A DNA stretch of 64,000 nt from Streptomyces cucumeris (GTDB lineage Bacteria > Actinomycetota > Actinomycetes > Streptomycetales > Streptomycetaceae): the NCBI RefSeq assembly GCF_024295805.1, contig NZ_JANCLX010000030.1:49224-113223 (forward strand). Reading direction: 5' to 3'. Positions within the stretch are counted from its first letter, which is position 1. Each line of letters opens with the position of its first letter. The position numbers and the translations under genes were made by a program. Shown piece after piece: positions 9,920 to 16,248 of this stretch. The notes under the pieces were generated by a model that was given only the letters and a program-made list of their open reading frames with translations, made no database searches and was not told where the DNA came from.

Positions 9920-11398
9920 TCAGTACGCCCCCTGTCCGTGGAGCACCGCACGAAGCGTCTTCCACAAGATCACTGTGTCCAGGGCGAGCGACCAGTCCTC
10001 CACGTACCGCAGGTCGAGGCGGACCGCCTCCTCCCACGGCAGGTCGCTGCGCCCGCTGATCTGCCACAGGCCGGTGAGCCCGGGTTTGACCAGCAGCCGC
10101 CGCCGGATGTCCGGGCCGTAGGCGGCGGATTCCTCCGGCAGCGGCGGCCGCGGGCCGACGAGCGACATCGATCCGGTGAGCACGTTGAAGAGCTGCGGGA
10201 GCTCGTCGAGCGAGTACCGGCGCAGCACCGCTCCCACCCGGGTCACCCGTGGATCCCGGCGGACCTTGAACAGCAGCCCCGCGCCCTCGTTGAGGTCGGC
10301 CAGTTCGCCACGTGCGTCGTGGGCCCCGGTGACCATGGTGCGGAACTTGAGAATGGTGAACTCGCGGCCGTCCTTGCCGACCCTGCGCTGGCGGTAGAAC
10401 GCCCCGCCCCGGCTGTCCATCAGTACGAGCAGCCCGACGAGCACCATCAGCGGCGCGAACAGCATCAGCAGGACCGCCGCGCCGACCCGGTCGACGACCC
10501 CTTTGACCGCCCGGCGGCCCCCGGTGAAGGTGGGCATGCTGACCCGCAGCAGCGGGATCCCGAGCACCGCGTCGATATGCAGCCGCGGGCCGGCCACTTC
10601 CATCAGCACGGGGGCCACGACCATCTCGGCCTCGCTGCCCTCGAGATTCCAGGCGAGCCGTTGCAGCCGGTCCGGTGACCAGTGCGGATCCGGGGTGACC
10701 GCGACGACCCGGTAGCCGTTGCGGCGGACATGGCCCGCGACATCCGCCAGTCGGCCGACGACCGGCACACCGTCCAGCCGGTCACCGTCGGGCCCGAGAC
10801 CGTCCGTCGTGCACACCGCGTCCACGCGCCAGCCGAGGTGCGGGAACTTACGGGTCCGGGTGATCAGGTCGTGCACGGTGGCCACGCTCCCGGCGGCGAG
10901 CACCGGTCGCAGACACTGGCCTTCCTTCCGCTGTTTATGCAGCCACAGGCGCAGCAGATACCGCGCGGTCATGGTGACGAGCGCGATCGCGGGGATCGCG
11001 ACGAAGATCCAGAGCTTGATGTTGCGCGAGGTCAGGGCGATACCGCCGAGTGCCAGTACGACGGTCGCCGTGAACAGTGAGCGTCCGAGCCGGCGGAACT
11101 CCTCCGCGCCCTGGCCGAGTACGGCCGGAGCCCAGGACCGGCTCACCGCAAGCGCCCCCAGCACCAGCAGTTCGGTGCCGAACGCGAGGATTCCCCACTT
11201 CTCATGCCAGTTGGCCGCGTCCCGGGCCCCGAAGAAGTTGCCGATCGCCGCCACCACGATGGCGGTGGCCACGGTGTCGCTGGTGATCACGGTACGGCGG
11301 TACCGATGCTCCCAGTCGATCGCGGGCTGGCTGATTGCCCCGTCCGCCGGACGCCCGCGCGCCGGCGGAAACGGGCTGACTAATCCCCCTCGCCGCAC
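9920..11398 (-). CDS. Exopolysaccharide initiating sugar transferase (polyprenyl glycosylphosphotransferase)
   Basis: About 492 residues. Four or five membrane helices occupy the N-terminal third (for example TVATAIVVAAIGNFFGA and LFTATVVLALGGIAL); a CoA-binding-like Rossmann segment follows. The C-terminal catalytic domain has the family's DSRGGAFYRQRRVGKDG, FTILKFRTM and the final SDLPWEEAVRLDLRYVEDWS. These enzymes move a hexose-1-phosphate to undecaprenyl phosphate and so start repeat-unit synthesis at the membrane. Start: the conserved pre-helix segment DWEHRYRRTV must be included, and the only usable codon upstream of it is GTG at 11398; GTG at 11290 would remove that segment. With the GTG 11398 start, codon 6 is TTA (11383-11381), a rare codon that in Streptomyces makes expression depend on the bldA tRNA. 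Confidence 0.88.
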   Translation of the reverse strand: MRRGGLVSPFPPARGRPADGAISQPAIDWEHRYRRTVITSDTVATAIVVAAIGNFFGARDAANWHEKWGILAFGTELLVLGALAVSRSWAPAVLGQGAEEFRRLGRSLFTATVVLALGGIALTSRNIKLWIFVAIPAIALVTMTARYLLRLWLHKQRKEGQCLRPVLAAGSVATVHDLITRTRKFPHLGWRVDAVCTTDGLGPDGDRLDGVPVVGRLADVAGHVRRNGYRVVAVTPDPHWSPDRLQRLAWNLEGSEAEMVVAPVLMEVAGPRLHIDAVLGIPLLRVSMPTFTGGRRAVKGVVDRVGAAVLLMLFAPLMVLVGLLVLMDSRGGAFYRQRRVGKDGREFTILKFRTMVTGAHDARGELADLNEGAGLLFKVRRDPRVTRVGAVLRRYSLDELPQLFNVLTGSMSLVGPRPPLPEESAAYGPDIRRRLLVKPGLTGLWQISGRSDLPWEEAVRLDLRYVEDWSLALDTVILWKTLRAVLHGQGAY

Positions 11399-11442
11399 AG
11401 AACCCCCCAGGTCCCCAGTGGTTCGACGTGTTCGCCTAACAC
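11380..11442 (-). CDS. Candidate 20-codon leader ORF upstream of the sugar transferase
   Basis: GTG at 11442 follows GGGGAGGAACA, a strong though close ribosome-binding site supplied by the last hairpin repeat. It reads MLGEHVEPLGTWGVLCGEGD and stops at TAG 11382-11380, so it overlaps the transferase GTG start at 11398 in another frame. Its second codon is TTA. Nothing in the peptide is recognisable. The case for it is the ribosome-binding site and the overlap, which would allow coupling; it may equally be a chance frame. Confidence 0.3.
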   Translation of the reverse strand: MLGEHVEPLGTWGVLCGEGD

Positions 11443-11550
11443 TGTTCCTCCCCCCGGGAGGCCCCCGCCTCCCGACCGTTCCTCCCCTCGGGAGGCCCCC
11501 GCCCCCCGCGCACTGTTCCTCTCGCCGGGAGGCCCCCGCCTCCCGCGCAC
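11440..11550 (-). repeat. Three tandem GC-rich hairpin repeats in the exopolysaccharide leader
   Basis: Three imperfect copies start at about 11444, 11478 and 11515 (period 34 then 37). On the transcribed (minus) strand each carries GGGAGGC-GGGG-GCCTCCC, a 7-bp stem with a 4-base loop (perfect in the first and third, one mismatch in the second), followed by a purine run GAGGAAC. The repeats lie just upstream of the sugar transferase start, so they would be in its mRNA leader if the promoter is in 11551-11949. Each copy could bind a ribosome or stall polymerase. Confidence 0.75.
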
Positions 11551-11949
11551 GACGTACCGGCTGATGCAGTGCTGATGTGAACAACCCACCCTGGCGGCAG
11601 CGGTGCGCATGCCCTGCCAGGCTCTCGAGGTACGCGGGAACCCGTCTCTGCCCCGGGTGCTCCCCACACCCGGGGCCCCCTCTCGGGCCCCAAGAACTGA
11701 TCACCCCCACGCCGGGCGCGGAGGGTGCGATTGCTGTCTTGCCGTGGTGCCGGACGTACAGATCATTACTGGTCGCCTCGTGCCCGAACAGCTGAAGCAC
11801 GGTCAATCTAGACCATCAGGGCCAGTATGAAGAGAGGATGTGTGTAATTTGTGGTCAAACATTGAAACTGCATTTTTTGATCGACGACCGCATGGCTTGA
11901 GTCCGGCTCGAGCGCCCGCCGCGCCCGGCCCCTCCCGGGCGCGACCAGG
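11551..11949 (-). promoter_or_regulatory. Intergenic leader/promoter region of the exopolysaccharide operon
   Basis: No gene is supported here. Two overlapping, mutually exclusive hairpins stand out: CCCCGGGTG (11651-11659) pairs with CACCCGGGG (11667-11675), while GGGGCCC (11672-11678) pairs with GGGCCCC (11685-11691); both claim bases 11672-11675. An AT-rich block at 11835-11885, unlike its surroundings, is the most likely promoter area, with TTGACC visible on the minus strand, but I cannot place a convincing -10 box. The end of the SDR gene lies immediately upstream, so part of this region may also terminate that gene. Confidence 0.45.
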
Positions 11950-12672
11950 TCATGCTTCCTGGCCGGTGGCGGCGAGGACGATCTCGCGGATGGTGACGTT
12001 CCGCGGCTGCCGATAGGCGTAGCCGATCGCCTCCGCCACGGCCCGCGGGTCCAGGGCGCCGCCCGCGGACTCCTTCCACGCCTCGTAATCCGTCCGGATC
12101 TGCTCGTCGCTGGTGTGCGAGAGCAGCTCGGTCTCCACGGCGCCGGGGGCGATGGTCACCACACGGACACCCCGGGAGGCGACCTCCTCGCGCAGGTTCT
12201 CCGACATGCCATGGACGGCGAACTTGGTGCCCACGTAGGCGGTGTGGTTCGGGAAGGTCTTGCGGCCGGCGATGGAGCTGACGTTGATGATCGTGCCGTT
12301 GCCACGGGCGAGCATGCCGGGCAGGACCGCGCGGACGCCGTACAGCACGCCCTTGACGTTCAGGTCGATCATCCGGTCCCACTCCTCGGCGGGCTGGTCG
12401 GCGAGCCGGCCCAGGAGCATGGCCCCGGCGTTGTTGACGATGGCGTCGGCCGGTCCGAACCGTTCCTCGGCCTCCTGTACCGCCGCTTCGAGCGCGGTCC
12501 GGTCGGTGATGTCGACCTTGCGGCACAGGGTGTCGGGCAGGCCGAGTTCCCGCAGCTTCTCCAGCCGCCGGGCGAGGAGGAGCAGCGGGTGTCCCTCGGC
12601 GGAGAGGAGACGGGCGGTGGCCGCGCCGATACCGGAGCTGGCACCGGTGATGACGATCAGGGGCTTGGACAT
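11950..12672 (-). CDS. Short-chain dehydrogenase/reductase
   Basis: A 240-residue classical SDR. The NAD(P) motif TGASSGIG is at 9-16, NNAG at 80-83, and the catalytic set is Ser132/133, Tyr146 and Lys150 (YVGTK). Arg36-Arg37 after the second strand suggests NADP(H). Length is normal. Start ATG 12672 has GAGGGATC upstream. The substrate is unknown. It is transcribed away from an XRE regulator with 158 bases between, an arrangement commonly seen for this SDR subfamily, so the regulator probably controls it. Confidence 0.88.
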   Translation of the reverse strand: MSKPLIVITGASSGIGAATARLLSAEGHPLLLLARRLEKLRELGLPDTLCRKVDITDRTALEAAVQEAEERFGPADAIVNNAGAMLLGRLADQPAEEWDRMIDLNVKGVLYGVRAVLPGMLARGNGTIINVSSIAGRKTFPNHTAYVGTKFAVHGMSENLREEVASRGVRVVTIAPGAVETELLSHTSDEQIRTDYEAWKESAGGALDPRAVAEAIGYAYRQPRNVTIREIVLAATGQEA

Positions 12673-12830
12673 GGTGATCCCTCATAAGACGGGTGGAAGG
12701 GTGGGCCGTCTCCAGAACACCACCCGGCGAAGGGCGCCGGGTACCGGCAGCGGAGGGAGGGCCCACCGGGGGTCCGGCAGACCCCCCTTCGCCACCCGGT
12801 GGCGGCCGCACCCCGTCCTATCCTGGAACG
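12673..12830. promoter_or_regulatory. Divergent promoter/operator region for the SDR and XRE genes
   Basis: Three inverted repeats are visible: ACCCGGCG/CGCCGGGT (from 12722), GGGGGTC-N5-GACCCCC (12768-12786) and a perfect GCCACC-C-GGTGGC (12791-12803). TATCCT at 12819-12824 lies 6 bases before the ATG at 12831, the spacing expected of a leaderless transcript, and the GCCACC palindrome falls over the corresponding -35 region. It is therefore the best candidate for an autoregulatory operator. Confidence 0.5.
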
Positions 12831-13715
12831 ATGAGCACGTCAGCGGGGCGCGAGCCCAACGGTGAGCTGCGCGACTTCCTGCGGTCGCGCAGGTCCCGGA
12901 TCAGCCCGGCCGAGGCCGGTCTTGGCCCGGGCGAAACCGGGCGGCGCCGGGTGCCGGGGCTGCGCCGCGAAGAGGTGGCGCGAATGGCCGGAATCAGCGT
13001 CGACTACTACATACGCCTGGAGCGCGGACGCAATCCGAACGTCTCGGCGTCGGTGCTGGACGCCGTGGCGCGTGCGCTTCGCCTGGACCGGGCCGAGCGG
13101 GCCCATCTCTTCGATCTGGCCCGCCCGAAGCCGGGTCCGGCCCGCCGCCGCCCCGTGCCGCCGCAGCGGGTGCGCCCCGGGCTTCTGCGGCTCCTCGACT
13201 CCCTGACCGACACCCCTGCGATGATCATGGGGCACCGGCTGGACGTGCTCGCCGCCAACCCCCTCGCCAAGGCGCTGTACACCGACTTCGACGCACTGCC
13301 GCACCGTGACCGCAACCTCGCCCGGTTCCTCTTCCTCGACCCCGCCGCCCACGGTCTGATCGCCGACTGGCAGACCGCAGCCCGTGGCACGGTGGCGGCC
13401 CTGCGCCTGTACGCCGGGCGCCATCCGCACGACTCCCGGCTGACCGAGCTGGTGGGCGAGTTGTCCGTGCACGACGAGGACTTCCGCCGGTGGTGGGCCG
13501 ACCACGATGTGTTCGCGTACACCCACGGCACCAAGCGCTACCGCCACCCCCTCGTCGGTGAACTGGCCCTGGAATACGAATCACTCACGCTGCCGGACGA
13601 CCCGGACCAGGCCCTCTACCTCTACACCGCCGAACCCGGCAGTCCCTCCGCGCAGGCGTTGCGGCTGCTGGGGAGCTGGTCGGCGACGGACCTCAGCGCC
13701 GGGCGGATGCCATGA
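12831..13715 (+). CDS. XRE-family transcriptional regulator with MmyB-like ligand domain
   Basis: A 294-residue regulator. An N-terminal helix-turn-helix (about residues 10-80) contains the family signature GLRREEVARMAGIS followed by YYIRLERGRNPN. The C-terminal half (about 110-280) is the MmyB-like domain, with the typical MGHRLDVLAANPLA and a late WWADHDV...GTKRYRHPLVGEL. The MmyB domain is thought to bind a small ligand, possibly a fatty acid. Start ATG 12831 is chosen because the frame upstream has no ribosome-binding site while a -10-like TATCCT sits 6 bases ahead, as in leaderless genes. It probably represses the divergent SDR gene and itself. Confidence 0.88.
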   Translation: MSTSAGREPNGELRDFLRSRRSRISPAEAGLGPGETGRRRVPGLRREEVARMAGISVDYYIRLERGRNPNVSASVLDAVARALRLDRAERAHLFDLARPKPGPARRRPVPPQRVRPGLLRLLDSLTDTPAMIMGHRLDVLAANPLAKALYTDFDALPHRDRNLARFLFLDPAAHGLIADWQTAARGTVAALRLYAGRHPHDSRLTELVGELSVHDEDFRRWWADHDVFAYTHGTKRYRHPLVGELALEYESLTLPDDPDQALYLYTAEPGSPSAQALRLLGSWSATDLSAGRMP

Positions 13716-13731
13716 CTTGTATCGTGGTGGT

Positions 13732-13770
13732 GTGGACTTCATGAGCACCCCGCACCGCTGCTTCCACTGA
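13732..13770 (+). CDS. Candidate leaderless leader peptide upstream of the rRNA methyltransferase
   Basis: GTG at 13732 begins a 12-codon frame (MDFMSTPHRCFH) ending at TGA 13768-13770. It lies exactly 6 bases after TATCGT (13720-13725), the geometry of leaderless Streptomyces transcripts. A hairpin and a second short frame with a strong ribosome-binding site follow before the methyltransferase. Macrolide-type resistance methyltransferases are often governed by ribosome stalling on such leaders. The peptide itself is not one I recognise. Confidence 0.4.
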   Translation: MDFMSTPHRCFH

Positions 13771-13780
13771 TCGGGAGGCT

Positions 13781-13831
13781 ATGAGGGCGTTGCCGGACGG
13801 CATCGCCCTCCTTGGCGTGCCTGCCGCATGA
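13781..13831 (+). CDS. Candidate second short leader ORF (16 codons)
   Basis: ATG 13781 is preceded by CGGGAGGCT, a near-ideal ribosome-binding site, and encodes MRALPDGIALLGVPAA before TGA. The frame starts 11 bases after the leader peptide stop, and the hairpin 13783-13810 is made of its own first codons, so translation would melt the hairpin. It is reported for that arrangement; expression is unproven. Confidence 0.3.
   Translation: MRALPDGIALLGVPAA
13783..13810 (+). promoter_or_regulatory. Attenuator-like hairpin in the methyltransferase leader
   Basis: GAGGGCG-T-TGCCG-GA-CGGCA-T-CGCCCTC forms a 7-bp plus 5-bp stem interrupted by one T/T mismatch. It follows the leader peptide frame and precedes the methyltransferase by 140 bases. 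There is no U-run, so intrinsic termination would be of the GC-hairpin type seen in actinobacteria. Confidence 0.45.
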
Positions 13832-13950
13832 TCCATCTTCCGGCGCTGCCCGTATCGAGCGGCCGACGCCGATCCGTTCCTCCGGGGACGGCCACCTTCT
13901 GAGCGCGCGCAGGCACGGTCCCTTCCTTTCACCGTTGCCAGGAGTGTCTT

Positions 13951-14799
13951 GTGCCCGTTCCGCTTCCCCCTGCCCTCGCATCGTTCCTCGATCTCCTGCG
14001 CTGTCCCATGTGCGGCGCCCCTCTCCACCCCGACCGCGGCGCCCTGCGCTGCCCGGCGGGCCACACCTTCGACATCTCCCGGCACGGCTATGTCAGCCTC
14101 CTGACGGGCACCCGCGCCACCAGCGGCGACGACGCGGCCATGGCCCGGGCCCGGGACCGGTTCCTGGCCACCGGCAGCTACGCGCCGATCCGCCGGACCG
14201 TGGCGGAACTGGCGGCCGGCACCGCGCCGGAGCGGAACGCCGTAGTGGATGTGGGATGCGGTACGGGCTACTACCTGGCCGGTGTCCTCGACCGGCTGCC
14301 CGACGCCCGCGGTCTGGGCCTGGACACCTCGGTGCGCGCCCTGCGCGCCACGGCCCGCGCCCATCCGCGGGCGGCTGCCGCGGCCTGGGACGTCTTCCGC
14401 CCCCTCCCGCTGGCCGACGGGATGGCCGATGTCGTGCTGGACGTGTTCGCCCCGCGCAACCCGTCCGGGTTCCACCGGGTGCTGCGCCCGGGCGGCCGGC
14501 TGGTCGTCGTACGCCCGACCGCGCGGCACCTGCGCGAACTGCGCGGCCGGGTGCCCGGGATGGTGGCGATCGACCCGACCAAGGAAGACCGTCTGCACAC
14601 GGCGCTGGCCCCCTTCTTCGAGGCCGCGGATACCGAACGGGTCGAGTACGTCGCGCCGTTGACCGAGCTCGAGGCCCTCGACCTGGTGGGGATGACGCCG
14701 AGCGCACGCCATCTGAACGGTGCGGACCTGGCCGGGCGCGGTCTCCTGCCCGACCAGGTCACCGTCTCCGTTCTGGCCACCGCCTACCGGCCCCGCTGA
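13951..14799 (+). CDS. RlmA/TlrB-type 23S rRNA (guanine-N1) methyltransferase
   Basis: The 282-residue protein starts at GTG 13951 behind AGGAGTGTCTT. It has the N-terminal zinc finger of the RlmA family, with Cys18, Cys21, Cys34 and His38 (CPMCG...LRCPAGH), followed by the usual RHGYVSLLTG and GDDAAMARARDRFL segments. The SAM-binding motif VVDVGCGTGYY is near residues 92-102. RlmA(I) modifies G745 in Gram-negatives; RlmA(II)/TlrB modifies G748 and contributes to resistance to tylosin-type macrolides. In an actinomycete the second role is more likely. It stands alone, facing the propeller-protein gene across a perfect hairpin terminator. Confidence 0.85.
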   Translation: MPVPLPPALASFLDLLRCPMCGAPLHPDRGALRCPAGHTFDISRHGYVSLLTGTRATSGDDAAMARARDRFLATGSYAPIRRTVAELAAGTAPERNAVVDVGCGTGYYLAGVLDRLPDARGLGLDTSVRALRATARAHPRAAAAAWDVFRPLPLADGMADVVLDVFAPRNPSGFHRVLRPGGRLVVVRPTARHLRELRGRVPGMVAIDPTKEDRLHTALAPFFEAADTERVEYVAPLTELEALDLVGMTPSARHLNGADLAGRGLLPDQVTVSVLATAYRPR

Positions 14800-14805
14800 C
14801 GGCAA

Positions 14806-14833
14806 GGGGATGGGCCGGTGCCGGCCCATCCCC
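14806..14833. terminator. Bidirectional terminator hairpin
   Basis: GGGGATGGGCCGG and CCGGCCCATCCCC are perfect 13-base arms separated by TG. The hairpin lies between the convergent methyltransferase and propeller-protein genes and has no T-run, as is usual in Streptomyces. Confidence 0.85.
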
Positions 14834-14845
14834 TCCCGCTCGTCG

Positions 14846-16042
14846 TTACTGGCGGGTGGTCAGCAGTGACCCGGGACCCACCCACTGGGAGCCCCTGGCC
14901 GGGCGCGAACCGATGACGTCGATGGTCCGGCCCGAGACCGAGATGTCGCTCACCGTGTACGGCGTGGTGCCGTCGGCGGGCAGTTTCATCGACACCCAGC
15001 GTCCGCCGGAGTAGCGGAGCGCGGTACTGGTGTCCCTCGTCTTCCGCTCCACGACGACCGGGCCGTCCTGACTCATCGCGGCGCTGACCAGCTCCCTGAC
15101 CCCTGTCGGCAGGGGGACGTTGGTCCACTTCTTGCTCGTGCCGTCGTAGCGCAGCGCCAGCGCCTGCCGTGTGCCATCGGACGTCTGGGTCGTACCCACG
15201 GCCCACATCTGCCCGCCCGGCCCGCGGACGATGTCATTCAGCCTCGCGGACGTGCCACCGAGGCCAGGAACGGCGACCTTGTTCCAGCGCACGCCGTCGT
15301 AGTGCAACACCACCGGCTTCACGGGCGCTGCGAAGCCCGTGCCGCCCACGGCCCACACATCGTCAGCGGCGACCGCGGTGACGGTCTGCAGATACCACGG
15401 TGAGCCCGCGCCTCCCGCACCGACGTTCGGCAGCTTCTGTGCCTTCCAGCGGGTGCCGTCCCAGTGCTGGAGCGTTCCGGCGTAGATGCGGCGGCCTCCG
15501 GTGTGTACCTCGGTCCATCCCGCCGCCCAGGCATCGTCGGCGGCGCGAGTGTCGACGGAGGTGAACCCGGCACCCACGGTCTTGCGGGGCACCGGAGCGA
15601 CGACGGACTTCCACGCCGTGCCGTTCCAGCGCTGTGTCACGATGCCGCCGACTCGTTCGGTGAAGTCACCGACCAGCATGCCGTTGCGCGCCGACGTGGC
15701 ATCGACGTCATTGAACCGGAGGTCATCGCCCCGGGGTACGGGTGCCGTCTTCACCTGCTTCCAGCCGGGGCCCTTGCGTTCGTCGCGCTCCCACAGGGTG
15801 GGCACCATTTCGGCGTCGTCATTCCCCGGGGGGACGAACCGCGCCCCCGCCACCCATGTGGTCCGCGCGTCGGGCCGCGTGGAGGCCAGGAGCGTGGCGT
15901 CGCTCGGCGTCACCCTCGACTCGCTCCACCCGGCGGGCTGCGGTGAGGCCGCGAACGCCGGCATCGTGCTCGCCGCCAGCGTCAGCGCGGCACACGCCAC
16001 CATCGCCCCGCGGATACCGCGGGTACTGATCAACTCTTTCAC
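14846..16042 (-). CDS. Secreted beta-propeller-like protein of unknown function
   Basis: Start GTG 16042 is chosen because AGGAGAGACAGCAAC gives a well-placed ribosome-binding site; ATG 16060 has none. The 398-residue product has a signal peptide (basic KELISTRGIRG, hydrophobic MVACAALTLAASTMPAFA, cleavage after an AxA). The mature part contains repeated blade-like units, each about 50-60 residues, with D-x-W-A-V/A-G motifs (DAWAAGW, DVWAVGG, QMWAVGT) and HWDGTRWK / HYDGVRWN strands, suggesting a six- or seven-bladed propeller. There are no catalytic motifs, LPXTG or membrane anchor. It is divergent from the large STAND gene and may share its regulatory region. Function unknown. Confidence 0.75.
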   Translation of the reverse strand: MKELISTRGIRGAMVACAALTLAASTMPAFAASPQPAGWSESRVTPSDATLLASTRPDARTTWVAGARFVPPGNDDAEMVPTLWERDERKGPGWKQVKTAPVPRGDDLRFNDVDATSARNGMLVGDFTERVGGIVTQRWNGTAWKSVVAPVPRKTVGAGFTSVDTRAADDAWAAGWTEVHTGGRRIYAGTLQHWDGTRWKAQKLPNVGAGGAGSPWYLQTVTAVAADDVWAVGGTGFAAPVKPVVLHYDGVRWNKVAVPGLGGTSARLNDIVRGPGGQMWAVGTTQTSDGTRQALALRYDGTSKKWTNVPLPTGVRELVSAAMSQDGPVVVERKTRDTSTALRYSGGRWVSMKLPADGTTPYTVSDISVSGRTIDVIGSRPARGSQWVGPGSLLTTRQ

Positions 16043-16138
16043 GTTGCTGTCTCTCCTCATCGACGTCAGCGGACGGCCCGTGGGGCGCTCCCTGCGAGGG
16101 GCCCGGAGCCGACCGCTCCGCCATTCCAGCGGCTGTAC

Positions 16139-16176
16139 GGTTGTTCGGCAGCCCCCGTCCGAAGGACCGAACAATC
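16139..16176. promoter_or_regulatory. Operator-like inverted repeat between divergent genes
   Basis: GGTTGTTCGG (16139-16148) and CCGAACAATC (16167-16176) form an inverted repeat with one mismatch and an 18-base spacer that itself contains GTCC-GAA-GGAC. The centre-to-centre distance is near three helical turns. It lies between the starts of the propeller and STAND genes. Confidence 0.5.
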
Positions 16177-16248
16177 GTGAATGCGCCGGTAGTCGGGCCG
16201 GCCCGGGGAGCGGGACAGCACGGTGGGGGACCGGGGGAGGGGGAACGG

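Noticed and set aside
11440..11550. CRISPR array
   Set aside because: The three units are adjacent with no unique spacers and each is a GC-rich hairpin; no cas genes are present.
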